From Apostichopus japonicus (Eukaryota > Echinodermata > Holothuroidea > Aspidochirotida > Stichopodidae): a stretch of 64,000 nucleotides of DNA. The DNA lies in contig NC_092572.1 of assembly GCF_037975245.1 (NCBI RefSeq), forward strand, positions 17,242,269 through 17,306,268. Reading direction: 5' to 3'. The position numbers and the translations under genes are program-made. The notes below the pieces were generated by a model. It did no database searches and was not told where the DNA came from. It saw nothing but the letters and a program-made list of their open reading frames with translations. Positions 29,035 to 40,739 of the stretch are shown in pieces. Positions within the stretch are counted from its first letter, which is position 1. Every line of letters begins with the position of its first letter.

Positions 29035-29330
29035 GTTGTACCAGATGTCATTGTCTTAAACTCCACAAGTCACAAGGTAGCATTAATATTTGGCATAAAT
29101 TTTTTTCTAATAGGGTCGTGAATGAGTGGAATGGTTTGCCTGAGAAAATTGTACTCGCAAGTACTGTAGTGTGAATGGGTTTACGAATGTTTTGGACAAG
29201 CACTTTAAGCATTGTAATCGGGTCTGATCGTTTGTGTCATCAGTTTTCTTCCATCTCCTATAGGGTCTTTGATGGGGACTTGAGTGTCCCGCCTGATCCT
29301 TTTTCTTTACTAAACTAATCTAAACTAATA
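29035..29330 (+). mobile_element. LINE 3'-end fragment (CR1-like)
   Basis: A frame at 29035-29172 contains HKFFSNRVVNEWNGLPEK, the conserved end of many CR1/jockey-group RT proteins in marine invertebrates (FFSxRVVNEWNxLP). It is followed by a frameshifted LDKHFKHCNR-like end, a stop, and a GGGACTTGAGTGTCCC hairpin-like 3'UTR ending near CTAAACTAATCTAAACTAATA. The element is 5'-truncated and belongs to a different family from the 14.6-kb and 33.8-kb LINEs. Confidence 0.7.
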
Positions 29331-30649
29331 AGGTCAAGCATAAAGTATGTGTGCTGTAGGCCTACGCAATTGCAGAAGCCAACCTTCTTAACCTTTTTGA
29401 ACTAGCACTTTTAAGGTTAACTTAACCTTTTAGAAGGTAAGCTTAACTTTTTCTTTGCAAATGTAACACGATTGAGCAAGAGTCGTGCCAGCAATGCCAC
29501 TGCATGAGGGAAATTCACAGTGACAGAGTAAATAATTGCTTTCCCACCCACGGATGAACACATGTTAGGTATATTACTATCACTAATCTGGGAAAATTGC
29601 ATTTAAAGTATAAATATGTTTATCAGCTGGTCAACAGTTATTTAAGGTATCATTTAATTGTTTTCATTTACTCCATTAGTGGTCTTCCCTTTTCCAACAG
29701 CTTTACTGGAAAGACTCTTGCTCAGCCGCATTACACAAATACTTTACGAACAGAATACTGCAGGTAGCTGATTGTTAACTATGTTAGGAATCCACATGCA
29801 GTTCTGGTTATAAAAATAGTAAGAGACAAGATCTGTTTTTCAATCTATGTTTATGGTTAACTACGATTAAGAATAATGAATTGTAATTTTAATAAATGAG
29901 CCCTTCAGTACTGATAACCAGGATTTTAGTTACCTATTTTTTCTTTCTTTGCAGTACAGAAATGCAGGGTTGCACTACACCATTTCCCACAGAGGAAGTA
30001 TGGCAGAAAACAGGTGGAATTTTACATATAAATGCCAAAAATGTGCTGGACAGAAAGGTTCAATAAACTTTTGGAACATTGACACCTCATTCACTTACAT
30101 GAGGAAACCTTTTCTCATAGATGTTGACTAAACAGTTGTAAGAAGATTAACATGTAGAATTGGTTCTGAAACTAAATCAGTATTTATGAACTCCTCACAT
30201 CTATGATCTCACCATAAAAGAACAGAAACAAATTGTTGAGTTTGAAGAGTTAGCAACTTAAAATAAGGAAAAAGTTTCATATTCAAGAAGAAATCAAATT
30301 TCAACTTTATGATAAAGAATGGGATGATTGCATGGGTAGGTGTGAAAAACCTCTCAGCTACTTCAAAGGGGAAAAGTGAAAGTAATACCCATCACCTCAG
30401 AGCTTATACCATCACAGACTTACACTCACTAAGTAGTACATGTAGCTTATTTGATAGGGAAGTTGTAGATCTGGTGAGTAGCCTACTTCTGTGCAGTGTA
30501 GCAGAGCAAAAGCAACAGAAGTTTAAAAGCATATATTACTACTCAATGTGGTGTAAGAATCAGCTGAACTGAGCCCCAAGCTGCATTCAGAATAAGCTTA
30601 GGCCTATATACATTTAGACATATGGAACTGGAAAGCTCACACCTTTACA
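29331..30649. other. Stretch without a recognised gene
   Basis: An exon-like block, 29955-30131, follows TTTCTTTGCAG and reads YRNAGLHYTISHRGSM to a TAA. I do not recognise it. No neighbouring exon supports it. Confidence 0.4.
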
Positions 30650-30972
30650 ATGTCAGACCAAGATTGGATGGCATGGGCTGATGACATAAATGAAAAGTTG
30701 GCAAAACATACATCAGCCCCAGCAAGTTACACAGAGGGATGCAGAATGTGGACAGGTGCCTACACCATCAGTAAGCCAGGGGCACCAGCATATGGCATTA
30801 TTTTCACAATGCTAACCCTGGCAGCTAAGAGAAGAGGCAGCAGGCTCCACATTCTGACAAATATGCTCTTCAAAGTATTGTGCAAAGTAAAGAAATCTTA
30901 AGGACCAAACCATTTGACATCTCATACATATGCCACAACAGCCTACATGTGGAAAGAGGTGTCACATCTCTC
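30650..30972 (+). pseudogene. Fragment of a zinc-binding-loop / His-Me-finger endonuclease-like protein
   Basis: The frame opens at 30650 with MSDQDWMAWADDINEKLAKH, then EGCRMWTGAY...APAYG, then a basic stretch RRGSRLHILTNMLF. After a TAA/frameshift at about 30899, the -1 frame continues FDISYICHNSLHVERG. The order GC-x-WTG, YG, HxL, then S-x-x-CHNSL-V is that of the zinc-binding-loop region of His-Me-finger endonucleases (the zf-His_Me_endon group, Pfam PF05551), which is multicopy in some marine invertebrates. The last conserved Cys after CHNSL is replaced by His. The frameshift and a stop soon after show a pseudogene. The family call rests on motif memory only. Confidence 0.5.
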
Positions 30973-31399
30973 AACAGTATCTTGCAGTGAAACACAGCAG
31001 AGAGCCTTGAAAGTTTGATGGCACTTGCCAAGTTTATGGTCATCAGCTTGATTGCCTACTTCCCTGACTGAGTGATACTGTTTTAACTCATAACAGTGAG
31101 TGTGGATAGACTCAGTTTACAAATTACTGGCATCACTGATAAATATTGTCATCTTCATCATCAGTGTAGTTTTTCATCCTAGAGTAACTGGTCATGAATC
31201 AGTTGATCTTTCTTATAGATATTGGACTGGTTTATGTTTTTAGTTCTACCATGTAGCTTGTACTTTCTCTCTCTGAGTTGTGCTCTCCTCCATCTGTATG
31301 CTCTGTCTCTCTTACGTAATTCATCACATTGCTGTTTTCTTTGCATCTATTTCAGAGTCTGGATACATGGACTATTTGAGCTCACCTTTAATACTGCAG

Positions 31400-31793
31400 C
31401 TTCCATCTTCCTGGCTATGGTCTCTTCAGGCACATTACAGTATATGTTATGTGTATGGAACTGTAGTCCCTGTACTGATCAATGCACGAAAGTGTGGTAC
31501 TATGTTTTGGATTGGTCACAGTGAAAGCCTTATTAATGACATCTGCTTTTGAGTGGAAGTCTCAACACGAGTGGACCATAATCATTTGCTGCAGGTGGGT
31601 GTCTCAGATATTTTGTTTAGCTTCCTGCTGTCAGTGTGGGATATTAGCAGAGAACCCTTTGCAGCATTTGGCATACATGGAAATGTGTACTTCCTGCCCC
31701 TCTTGCATACAAATGAATGCTTTTGGCAATATAAATGATTTCCACTGTAGTACTTTGCAAGGCATTCTGAACATGTTGATAAAGTGCTTTTGA
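31400..31793 (-). pseudogene. Mutator-like transposase-domain remnant, C-terminal part
   Basis: On the minus strand, starting at the left edge of the inserted LINE, the sequence carries on the Mutator-like ORF that breaks off at 32459. Recognisable pieces are KHSFVC (31719-31705) and, after a TGA and frame change, INKAFTVTNPKHS followed by DYSSIH. These resemble the C-terminal parts of the Mutator-like transposase domain (cf. Pfam PF20700) seen in many invertebrate multicopy proteins, where a HSxVC motif precedes an AVNRxFxVTNPKN-type motif. Several stops and frame changes make it a dead copy. Confidence 0.55.
31782..31793. repeat. Possible left target-site duplication of the LINE fragment
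   Basis: AAGTGCTTTT here resembles AAGCGCTTCT at 32450-32459 (8 of 10 identical). The Mutator-like frame reads across either copy, as expected for a diverged target-site duplication. Confidence 0.45.
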
Positions 31794-32449
31794 TATTTCA
31801 GATATAAGAAATTTATTGACCATAAAAATTGGCATTCAGTCCATCTCAGTAAAACAGACAATAAATCAATCATAAAAACAGCGAAAATACATAAAAATCT
31901 GATTCCTAAAGCGAAAAATTAAGACTACTATGTCCATGTTCTGACACATATATTTGGCCTATTTCCTACATAATTCATTGGCAAGATTGAGAATAGCCCT
32001 TTGCAAGAAAGAACGCCTGTATCTCTCGGTTCGGCATCTCATGACAATTAGTCTGCCTGTTTGATTGCTGTAATCTACCCGATGCCCCAGAGGATGTTGG
32101 GATGACATGATTGACTTCATATTACTCTGTGATACTCTGACAAGCAACTCATCTACTGAACTGAGGTCATGTGACCGACAAACTTTCCTTGCTTTAGAAA
32201 CTAGTCTACTTAACTTGGTCATGTCTCTAGCAGTAGTATTTTCACCCCACGCGGCTAAACAGAATGTAATGGTGGTCTTGATTGCCGATTTTAATATAGA
32301 ACAGAGAAATAAGAGTTGGTCTAGTCCGAATAAATTAAGCTTCTGTAATAGGGACATACGCTGATTAGTTTTTGCTAGAACACGTTTTACATGTTCATCC
32401 CACTGTAATTTATCAGTGATGGTTTCTCCCAGGTATTTATAGGATTCTC
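31794..32449 (-). mobile_element. 5'-truncated LINE inserted in the Mutator-like ORF
   Basis: A minus-strand LINE end of 656 bp. The coding part starts at ESYKYLGETI and runs DKLQWDEHVKRVL, then FCLAAWGENTTARDMTKLSR, HPLGHRV, and RCRTERYRRSFLQRAI. This is the C-terminal region of a jockey/L2-type RT ORF, where RxERYRRSF-P-AI is a hallmark. The frame stops near 31960. The 3'UTR ends in ATAAATTTCTTATATCTGAAATATC. The frame 31960-32446 is largely intact. It belongs to a family different from the other LINEs of the window. Confidence 0.78.
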
Positions 32450-32458
32450 AAGCGCTTC

Positions 32459-33063
32459 TTAGTCACAGTTTTTGCAGGAACATATCAGAGGAGAATACTG
32501 CTTTAATATAGTCAGTGCTCTGCGGAGTGACTTGAGTAGGTGAACTTGATCTAACAGGTTAAGTTCACTTTCAGAATGAGTAGTTACAGCCATTGTACTA
32601 CTGAACCTTTTACGTGCCTTGCCATCAATATCAGTTGTGAGACACTTGACCATTAGTGGATTCTTACCTGTAAGTAATTTGGATTCACAAATCTTTCCAC
32701 CATTTTGTTCATCTCCGAAATAGGGCATCTTTGCTGAACAGCCCTCATTGCCTGGACTTTGTACCTTGTGATCCTTTCTTCTTTTCATTTCACCCATTAA
32801 GCACAACTTGTTACTATGATGGTAACCAATAACAAATGTATCCATGGTGACATTCGCAACTATTACATCTCTGCATTGGCTTGCAGGAGCAAATGGAGTC
32901 TTACTTCTTGCATTATACTTAGAGGGTTGTGATATTGATGATCATATTCTGCCTGAATTGGAAAGTCTTTGGAGAGGCCATGCAGTTGCAGTGTCTTCTT
33001 AATTAGAACCCTCTTTTGTGCCATATTATTTTTGATTAATTTCTTCATTACATGTAGGTACAA
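32459..33063 (-). pseudogene. Mutator-like transposase-domain remnant, N-terminal part
   Basis: Minus-strand pieces run in family order. 33063-32863 contains FPIQAEYDHQYHNPL. After a frameshift near 32900 comes KTPFAPASQC. 32845-32459 contains NKLCLMGEMKRR, GCSAKMPYFGDEQNGG, VKCLTTDIDGKA, and LLDQVHLLKSLRRAL. The pattern GKTPF-P-TQC ... NKLC ... C-A-LP---IGDE ... DGD ... D-VHL--SxRR is that of the Mutator-like transposase domain common in echinoderms, molluscs and cnidarians. After one more frame change near 32490 a MFPAKTV motif leads to the LINE insertion at 32449, and the ORF resumes beyond it at 31793. It is non-functional. Whether the source was a transposon or a domesticated gene is open. 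Confidence 0.65.
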
Positions 33064-33765
33064 GCTGGTTGTAGTGTACTGACCACAGGACTGGGAAGAG
33101 ACATGCTGTTGAGCAATCTACGAGCTGCACTTGAACTGCCCACTACTCAGAGGCAGCGGGGGCTACCCATTCCTGGGAAAGGCATCCATACCTGGCGCTC
33201 ATCCTGTAGAAAGTAATGTTTATATGTACATGCTATTGTGTCTGGGCTGGGTAAAATATAATTCCTTATCCTAGGTTGCCAGGGTCAGCTCTGTGCATCG
33301 TTGTCTTTGTAGAGAGTTTCAGAGTATGTTTGGTAGACCAAACCAACTGTGAATAGGAAATAACGGCTTTCAAACAGCATGTGTGTGTATTTGATTAGAT
33401 GTGTGTGTGCGTGAAGCTATGGGGTTGGAATGGGATTTATTGTGATTGGTGATTACCCAGTATGTGAACATAGAGCATTCGATATTATTTATAATTCCTT
33501 TTGAAACAGGATTACTGGAGCATGAAGTTGATGGACAAATTTAGGAATGAGAGGAACATATGCAAGCAGTAAAGAGGAGAAGAAACAGTTAAGTGACACC
33601 TGTTCCACTGAAAAATAACCAAGTAGATGACCCAGCTAGCAAACAAAGGCATAAAATGTAAGTACAGGTATAACTTTTGAGAATGAAGTTCATCTTGAGG
33701 AAAATAGACATCATTAAATAATTAACATACTAGACTAAAATTGCATTATGCAGTCCTATTCACAA
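33064..33765. other. No recognised gene
   Basis: Non-coding as far as I can see. It lies between the Mutator-like remnant and the 3' tail of the large minus-strand LINE. Confidence 0.5.
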
Positions 33766-33904
33766 ATTTGATTTGATTTGTTTATCACGTGAATATATTC
33801 AATGTGATAGGAAGTCCTCTAAAAAACCTTCAGATGGCTTAACAAAGTAGAGGAATCCCTGTAAAAAGAAAACAAAATATATAAGACAAAATGAACATGT
33901 TCAA

Positions 33905-36809
33905 TTAATAAGATGCAATAATGTTTTGAATAAAGTTTCTTCTGAATGATTTTGCAGAAGGTTTATTTGTAATATTGTCTGATAGAGAATTCCATGTTTT
34001 GATTGTACGTGCCCTTGGTGATAACATCCCCATTGTAGAATTATACCTGTTATAATGTGCATTGCCTGAAGATCTGGTATTGTAATGATGAATATCACTG
34101 TTACATATTAAGTAGTCATAAAAAGCATTTGGTAACAGTCCATTCCATGCCTTATAAGCAAATGTAGCAAGGTTAACCCTAATAATGTCATCAGCTTTTA
34201 ACAACTTAGAACGCTTAAAAAGAGGATTTGTATGGTCCCGTGGTTTGGCATGTGTTATATGGCGGACTGCTCTCTTCTGTGTAATACAAATGGGATTCAG
34301 ATTGGTATATCTAGTACCAGACCATATGTTACAACAATACGTAATATGTGGCTGGACTAATGTCTGATAGAGAATCTTTAATATGTGTTGTGGCAGATAA
34401 TGCTTAGGCTTAGCTAAAACACCAGTGTTTTTTGCAACTTTTTTACAGACAGTTGTAATGTGGTCACACCATTTAAGTTAATGATCTATATATACGCCTA
34501 AAAATCTAGTACTATTGACTTGTTGTAGTCTTTTACTACCCATAGTAATATCAGCATTCCATGTAAAATTTTTAGAAGTAATAAAAGCTATATAGTTTGT
34601 TTTATCAATATTCAATGATAATTTGTTGCCAGCAAACCAGTCGCTGAACTTGTCTAATTCAGTTGATACTTCAATATGAAATAAAGTTCTCGATTGTGAT
34701 ACAAAGAAAATATTTGTGTCGTCAGCAAACAAACCAACTTTAACTTTATCAGAAACATTGGTAATGTCATTAACATATAGGATAAAAAGCAATGGACCAA
34801 GTATAGAGCCTTGTGGCACACCACACTGAATTCTCTCCGGTTGGGAATGAGCATTTTTGTAGGATGTATATTGGTAGCGGTTTGCTAAGTAACTGTCGAT
34901 GCAATTAAGAGGGGTTCCTCTTATGCCGTAACGGTGTAATTTATTAAGCAGAATTGTGTGGTCTATTGTGTCAAAGGCCTTTGAGAGGTCCAGGAAAACC
35001 CCGACACAGGTACTATTCTTGTCAAGATTACTATACAAATTGTCAATGGCATCAGCTAGTGCTAGCTCAGTGGAGTGTTCAGGACGGAATCCATACTGTT
35101 CCTGGCATAAAATCTTATATTTTGAAATAAAGTTAAAAATACGATTATACATAAGCCTTTCAACTATTTCCGAAAAACATGATAATAGTGATATAGGTCG
35201 ATAATTTTCAAAGTTTTCTGAATCCCCTTTCTTAAAGACAGGGATGACCTTGGCAATTTTTAGCATATCAGGAAAAATACCGGTATTGAACGACAAATTA
35301 CAAATGTGGGTTAATGGTTTGGTAATAAATAGGATAACTTGTCTTACAATACCAGGCTTAAAATCATCGTATCCAGCTGCTTTATCGGGTTTCATGCAAG
35401 AGGCTGCTGTTTTTAACAACTCCTCCTCACTGACAGGATGAGAAAACATGGAATGAGTGTTAACATCAATGTTCACAGATTCCTGTGATTTACGTTTGTG
35501 GTTGATTTTACTTGCCAGTGATGGCCCCAGATTGACGAAAAAGTCATTAAATTTATTAGCAATGTCATGGTCGGTGTTAATCTCTTTGTCACCATCCTTG
35601 AAAAAGAGGGATACGATGATTGTTTACGACCTTTATGGAGTAGTTGGTTAATGGTATCCCATGTGCCTTTTGGGTTACTCCTCGCATTATCAAATTTATT
35701 GTTGAAATATAATTTTCTAGAAAATTTGATAACATGATTGAGCTTATTGCGATATTGAGAATAAATAGTTTTATTTACACCAGACGGGTTCTTAATATGT
35801 CTTTTAAATAGCTTATCTTTTCTTTTGATAGAAATTAGAATACCTGCAGTAATCAACAGGTGTCTCTTTCGACGTCTCTTAGATTTGGTGACGCATTGCT
35901 CAGGAAAGCATTGATTATATGGCATTGAAATTGTTATAAAACATAGAATAGGCAATGTTTGCATCAGTTTGGGATGAAACATTTTCCCAAGAAGCATCTC
36001 GGATTGTTGAGAAGAAATTCTGTACATTTGTTTTGCAGTAGTTCCTCACATACATAGGGCCCCTTTGCCTACTTTTGTGTATGGCAGTTTGGAGAAATAA
36101 TGGATAATGGTCACTGAGATCGGTTACAAAGATACCAGTTATTAGTTTGCAGTCATCATTGGTTATAACATTATCTAAAAGAGTTGCAGAAGTGCAACCC
36201 ACACGGGTAGGTTTGGTAATAGTAGGAAAAAATCCACTGGCATATAGTAAGTTTAAAAAGTCAGCAGATTTAATATTGTCAGCAAGATCAATATTATAAT
36301 CACCCATAATGTACGCACTATGTCGTTCATTCGGGAGTTGGGTTAAAATTTTGTTTACGTGTGTCAGAAAAATACTCAGTGAACTTTTTGGAGGCCCATA
36401 AATTACACCTATGGTATAATTTTTCATTGCTGATGTTATGTCAACCTCTATGAACATTGACAGAATCATTGAAAATGCTTATATCGTTTCTGAGTTTGAA
36501 ATTTAAATCGCTGTTAACAAATAAACAAACACCGCCACCTCTCCTTTCGGGACGATGCCTTTCAACAAGCGTATAGTTATTGATATGGATTAGGGGGGAT
36601 ATATCTGCAGTAAGCCAGGTTTTGGTAAATCCAATGACAGAGAAATCCTCCATCAATAGAGACGTAAATGTAGTTATGTCGTCTAAGGTTTTGTTAAGGC
36701 TTCGACTATTATGGTGGAATAAAGACAATATGTGTTCGCTAGACATCTTGTTGTATGAAACAATATCGTAGTAATTGCATGCGATAGCTTCCTCCCCTAG
36801 CTGTTTCAA
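33905..36809 (-). pseudogene. LINE ORF2 (APE-type endonuclease + reverse transcriptase), broken
   Basis: 36809-36441 holds the start of the APE-type endonuclease (NSRSLNK, FSVIGFTKTWL, RRGGGVCLF). After a one-base shift, 36469-35915 continues with GVIYGPP, GDYNIDL and SDHYPLF. 36027-35473 is the linker. 35476-34478 is the RT: KAAGYDDFKPG, VIPVFKKGD, YRPISLLSCF, FLDLSKAFDTIDH, GVPQGSILGPLLF, and the catalytic FADD. An in-frame TAA follows GVYIDH (Lys to stop). 34204-33905 carries the C-terminal YNTRSS and TWNSLSDN motifs. All catalytic motifs are present, so this copy is young, but at least three lesions inactivate it. Confidence 0.9.
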
Positions 36810-36863
36810 GGTATTTTGCAGCTTGCATCGCTATAAATAAATAAATGTATAACATGAACGCCA

Positions 36864-38135
36864 TCATCTTTGCATAGGTTCTGCTGAAGAATCCTTTGTT
36901 CTGACATTTCTCGCTCTGCTGAGATTAGGAATAAATGTTTTCTTCTTTAGTCTGATAGTTTGAAAGCCGTCTTCGTCTAGGGATATTTGCCTTTTGTGGG
37001 GTTGGATGTTTCCCCTTTGTGTGCTTGCCCTCTTCATCTGCTGAGATCCAGTCTCCGGTTGTGTTCTCCGTTGTTCTACTACTTTTTGTGTTGGCAATGT
37101 CGTCTTTTGTTCAGTTCGCTGTTGTTGATGGGTTTTCTTTGACTCCTGGTTAGGATTACTCGGGTGTCTGGAGTTCGCGTTATTGTTCTTCTTTGCTGTT
37201 GAATCTGTGTTTGTTCGGATTTCTGTGCCCTGACCTCGTTAGCTTCTTGAATAGCGTGATCGTCCTGTTCAACTGACTCAGTGACTAATCCCTCAGACTG
37301 ATATTGTGTTTCGTTTTCATGTGTATCTAGGGTCGAGCCAGCGTCTGTGTTGTCATGGCGATACTCTTCAAACGTCTCAGGACAATTAAAGCTTTTATGT
37401 CCAAGTTCTTGGCATTTAAAGCATCTGACCTTTTGGCAATTAGCTTCCCGGTGCCCTTGGACAGCGCAAACTTACATTTGTAGTTAGGACAGTTTCTCCT
37501 GATGTGATCGCTTTCCAAACACAGATTGCATACTTTAGTTTGACCATTGTGCTTTATGTTCATATTAATCCCGTTAATTCTAATTGCGTAAGGCAAGCTC
37601 TTGTGTTCTTCAGGTAGTTCTAACTGTACATATCGTATTCCGTTCTCGATATTTGGGAATCTGGGGAAGGTCTTTCGTTTCCATTCGCCTCTTATTTTAC
37701 ACCCATACTCACAAAGTTTTCCTGTTAGATCTTCGTCCTGTATGAATGAAGGTACTCCGAAAACACTAACAGTTAGGAACGTTCTGTTGACACCAGTAGA
37801 AAATGATTCCCATTCACGAGGAGTCCACTGTCCAAAATAAGATCAGCTTGTTCCTTTGCTTTTAATGTGATAATCCAGCATCCCAAAGATTTCACATAAC
37901 TTGCAATTCAATCTCTACCAACATCATTCATGATAGCATACAAAATCTCAGTATCTTTATATGAACTGTCGACAACTCTGATGCTACACTCCTTTAATTT
38001 CTCCACTGTCGCAGAATCCGTACTAACAATCTTGTAGGCTAACGAACGTCGCAAGACGTCATTGCCGAGATCTCTAGCGGAAAAAGTATTCCAAAATTGG
38101 AATAAAATAAAATTTTCTGCTAAATATTGTCTCAA
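36864..38135 (-). pseudogene. LINE ORF1 (gag-like, CCHC zinc knuckle), broken
   Basis: Three frame pieces. 38135-37908 (LAENFILFQFWNTFSARDLG) is the N-terminal part. 37596-37327 contains the CCHC knuckle CNLCLESDHIRRNC (C-x2-C-x4-H-x4-C) followed by another Cys-containing stretch. 37097-36864 is a polar, basic C-terminus. ORF1 proteins of this type bind element RNA and act as nucleic-acid chaperones. The breaks at about 37900-37600 and 37330-37100 stop it from being translated as one protein. A serine/proline/glutamine-rich linker links the knuckle to the end. Confidence 0.75.
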
Positions 38136-38359
38136 TTAGTGTCTCAAATAATACAATTTGCAATGATGTAGTGAAAACCACACTCTATTTAACCTCGGAG
38201 GTCATTAGAAAGTAGAAAATATAAGAGCTCCTCAAGGAACAGTGTTAACAGGTTGACGGTTGGTCATCCAATAACGGTTGGTTATCCAATTTTTTGACTT
38301 CATGAAGTCAGACCAACTTAAAATTGATCTCAAGGATTGGGCTTTTTGATAGGTCTATT

Positions 38360-38738
38360 TATATGTAGAGATATGCACTAGTTAATTGCAATTTCAGCCC
38401 TCCAAACTAGTGTAGGGATATGCACTAGTTAATTGCAATTTCAGCCCTCCAAACTAGTGTAGGGATATGCAATAGTTTATTTGCAATTTCAGCCCTACAA
38501 ACTAGTGTAGGGATATGCAATAGTTTATTTGCAATTTCAGCCCTCCAAACTAGTGTAGGGATATGCACTAGTTTATTTGCAATTTCAGCCCTCCAAACTA
38601 GTGTAGGGATATGCACTAGTTTATTTGCAATTTCAGCCCTCCAAACTAGTGTAGGGATATGCATTAATTTATTTGCAATGTGACCCTTCAAACTGATGTA
38701 GGGATATGCACTAGTTTATTTGCAATTTCAGCCTTCAA
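38360..38738. repeat. 48-bp minisatellite, about 8 copies
   Basis: The unit is about 48 bp (TGTAGGGATATGCACTAG, then TTTATTTGCAATTTCAGCC and CTCCAAACTAG), repeated roughly eight times with small changes (TTAATT for TTTATTT, TTCAAACTGATG in the last copies). The 48-bp length equals 16 codons, which creates a spurious repeat ORF on the minus strand. It lies about 200 bp upstream of the LINE's ORF1, so it could be promoter monomers of that LINE. Confidence 0.92.
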
Positions 38739-40739
38739 AACTCCAGGAAGTTGCGGGTAAGGAACATGAAAAAGTTTGTGGTCAGGACCATTGACAACGT
38801 GGTTTATACACGAAATCTAAGATTTATGTATATATCCAAAAATATCAGTTATTTTTAATTAACTTTCCCTGCGTCAGTTTATCATCAAAAGCTCTATGAG
38901 GTAATAACATGTTTCATTTGTAACTTTTCTAAGATTTTGACTGATATGATGCTTTTTTTGTAGTTTGACATGAAGTTAGGTGTTGCAGAAAATGTACGTT
39001 TGCAGTGTATGCTGAGGGCAGCTATGGAGACCAGGTACAATCAGGTAAGTTCGTTCCTTACTTTTTAAACATCTTAGGTCCAAGCATGTGTTATATTATG
39101 TGATATGCCTGCTACTACTGTACTAGATGGAATAATTATTTCAGTATGTGAACGAAGACGTTACAAGTATTCATATTTGCTTGCATTTCATTTTTATATT
39201 GTAGGTGATTTCTGTTGGTAGACAGCATAAGGCTAGATAGGTTGTACATATTCTGCGGTATTTGCCAGTAGCACCCTCAGTTTTATCACAAGTTTTTGTA
39301 GTATAAGATGGCCGTGTCCATGTGTTCGATAAAGGTAACTGTTGTGTACATATTGTTGTTGGCGTTGGTACATAATAGTATTCCATGGCATTGGGATTAG
39401 TTGGTCATATGTACACTTAGAGTTGTAATAAATAAGCTGTACTGATTCCCTTCAGCTATCATCTATTGACAAAGCAAATATTTTTTTAGATGGTTATGGA
39501 TTTTGGACAAATTTAAGATTTTATATCTTATTTTTTTTTATCATATGTCAGTTATATAGCCATGATTTTTAGAATAGAAGGTTAATTTTTGACATGAGAT
39601 GCATTGTGGGTTGCATGGCATAAGCATTTAAAAGAGCCTTCTACTCCTTAATATTAAAGGAGCCATTCACTCTTTAATATTTTCTGAGCATTAAAGGAGT
39701 GTTCCAACATTTAAAAGCTAGTTTATGATTTTATCAAGCATTGTTTATTACACATTTGTTTTCCTTTTCCTCCTATTTTTTGATGTAGAGCTTGCTAGTG
39801 GGGAACAAAATACCAGCGCTTAAAGAGAAAAACTGAGTTCTGCCTTCCCTTGCCATACTATATCTACCCCCCAACCAGACTTCTCTAACCACCCAATCCT
39901 TTACATATAAACAATGTCCAATCAATTGCCAGGTAGTGTTTATAGAGTTATAGAACAACAGTGTTTGTTTCAATTATCAAGGAGACTTCTCTGCATATGC
40001 TGGTCTTCTCTACTGCTTTCAAATGCTAGCTAATGGCTAACTTGATCAATTGTCTTGCATTCTTTTCTTGATATAGTTTTGCCTTCTTTTGTGTAATCTA
40101 AATAATTAAGTCACTCACTGTTTTATTTAAAGGCAACAATGAACTAAGGGATTTTTTTTTGATCAACAGATAACTTCTGGAGATGAGTGGAATAACCCCA
40201 ATGTTGGATGCTTCTCGGCCAAAAGATGTTTTTCTCATCAACTTCAAAGCAGTTGCTACATATTGATAGATAGTGTTCAAAGTTAAAAGTCTGCCAAAGC
40301 AATAGTAATAATAATAATAAATCCAGACCAGGTACTAAATGCATTTAACATGTGCACACTTCGGCAGCCGCTGCTGTGAGTATCCACCTTTATAATTACT
40401 TTCATGATTCTTAGAGCAGGTTCCTTTTTTCTTTACTTGGACTTTGATCACTTTTTTTTAAGATCTTTAGCTTGACTTGTCACTTTTCGATTTGTTTTGA
40501 TTAATACCTGGTTGACTTTATAAATTTGCTGACCACATAAAAGAAAAGAAAAAGAAGAAAAAAACTACCTTAAAAGCAATGATGTCATAGATTATGGAGG
40601 ATTTTAAATGTTCTTTGAATATTCAATATGTTTGCCTAGCGTTACCCTTCCTGCAAGTTGTTGACCAAAGCAAATCGTTAAAAGCAAAGATGTCATAGAA
40701 TATGGAGGATTTTGAATTTTTTGCTTTGAATCTTGACAG
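38739..40739. other. Non-coding stretch with one exon-like block
   Basis: An 81-bp open block at 38964-39044 is bounded by TTTTTTTGTAG and GTAAGT and reads FDMKLGVAENVRLQCMLRAA. It does not match the adducin part expected before the next exon, and I do not recognise it. A short (AAT)n lies at about 40304-40320. The rest shows no coding signal. Confidence 0.4.

Larger units (their letters stand above)
33766..38150 (-). mobile_element. Near-complete CR1/L2/jockey-type LINE
   Basis: About 4.4 kb in minus orientation with ORF1, ORF2 (endonuclease plus RT) and a 3' end near 33766 in CAAATCAAATCAAATT. The 3'UTR contains the same GACTTCC/GGAAGTC inverted pair (here TCCTCTAAA... side) as the 14.6-17.3 kb copies, and the RT protein is clearly of the same family though diverged. 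Damage is light: a few frameshifts and one nonsense codon near 34481. The 5' end is not sharply visible; ORF1 starts near 38135. Confidence 0.88.

Noticed and set aside
38425-38691. 88-codon repeat ORF
   Set aside because: An artefact of the 48-bp minisatellite, whose unit is a multiple of three.
38964-39044. Upstream adducin exon
   Set aside because: Well spliced in appearance, but its residues do not match any adducin segment expected before the VSTMKCGLL exon.
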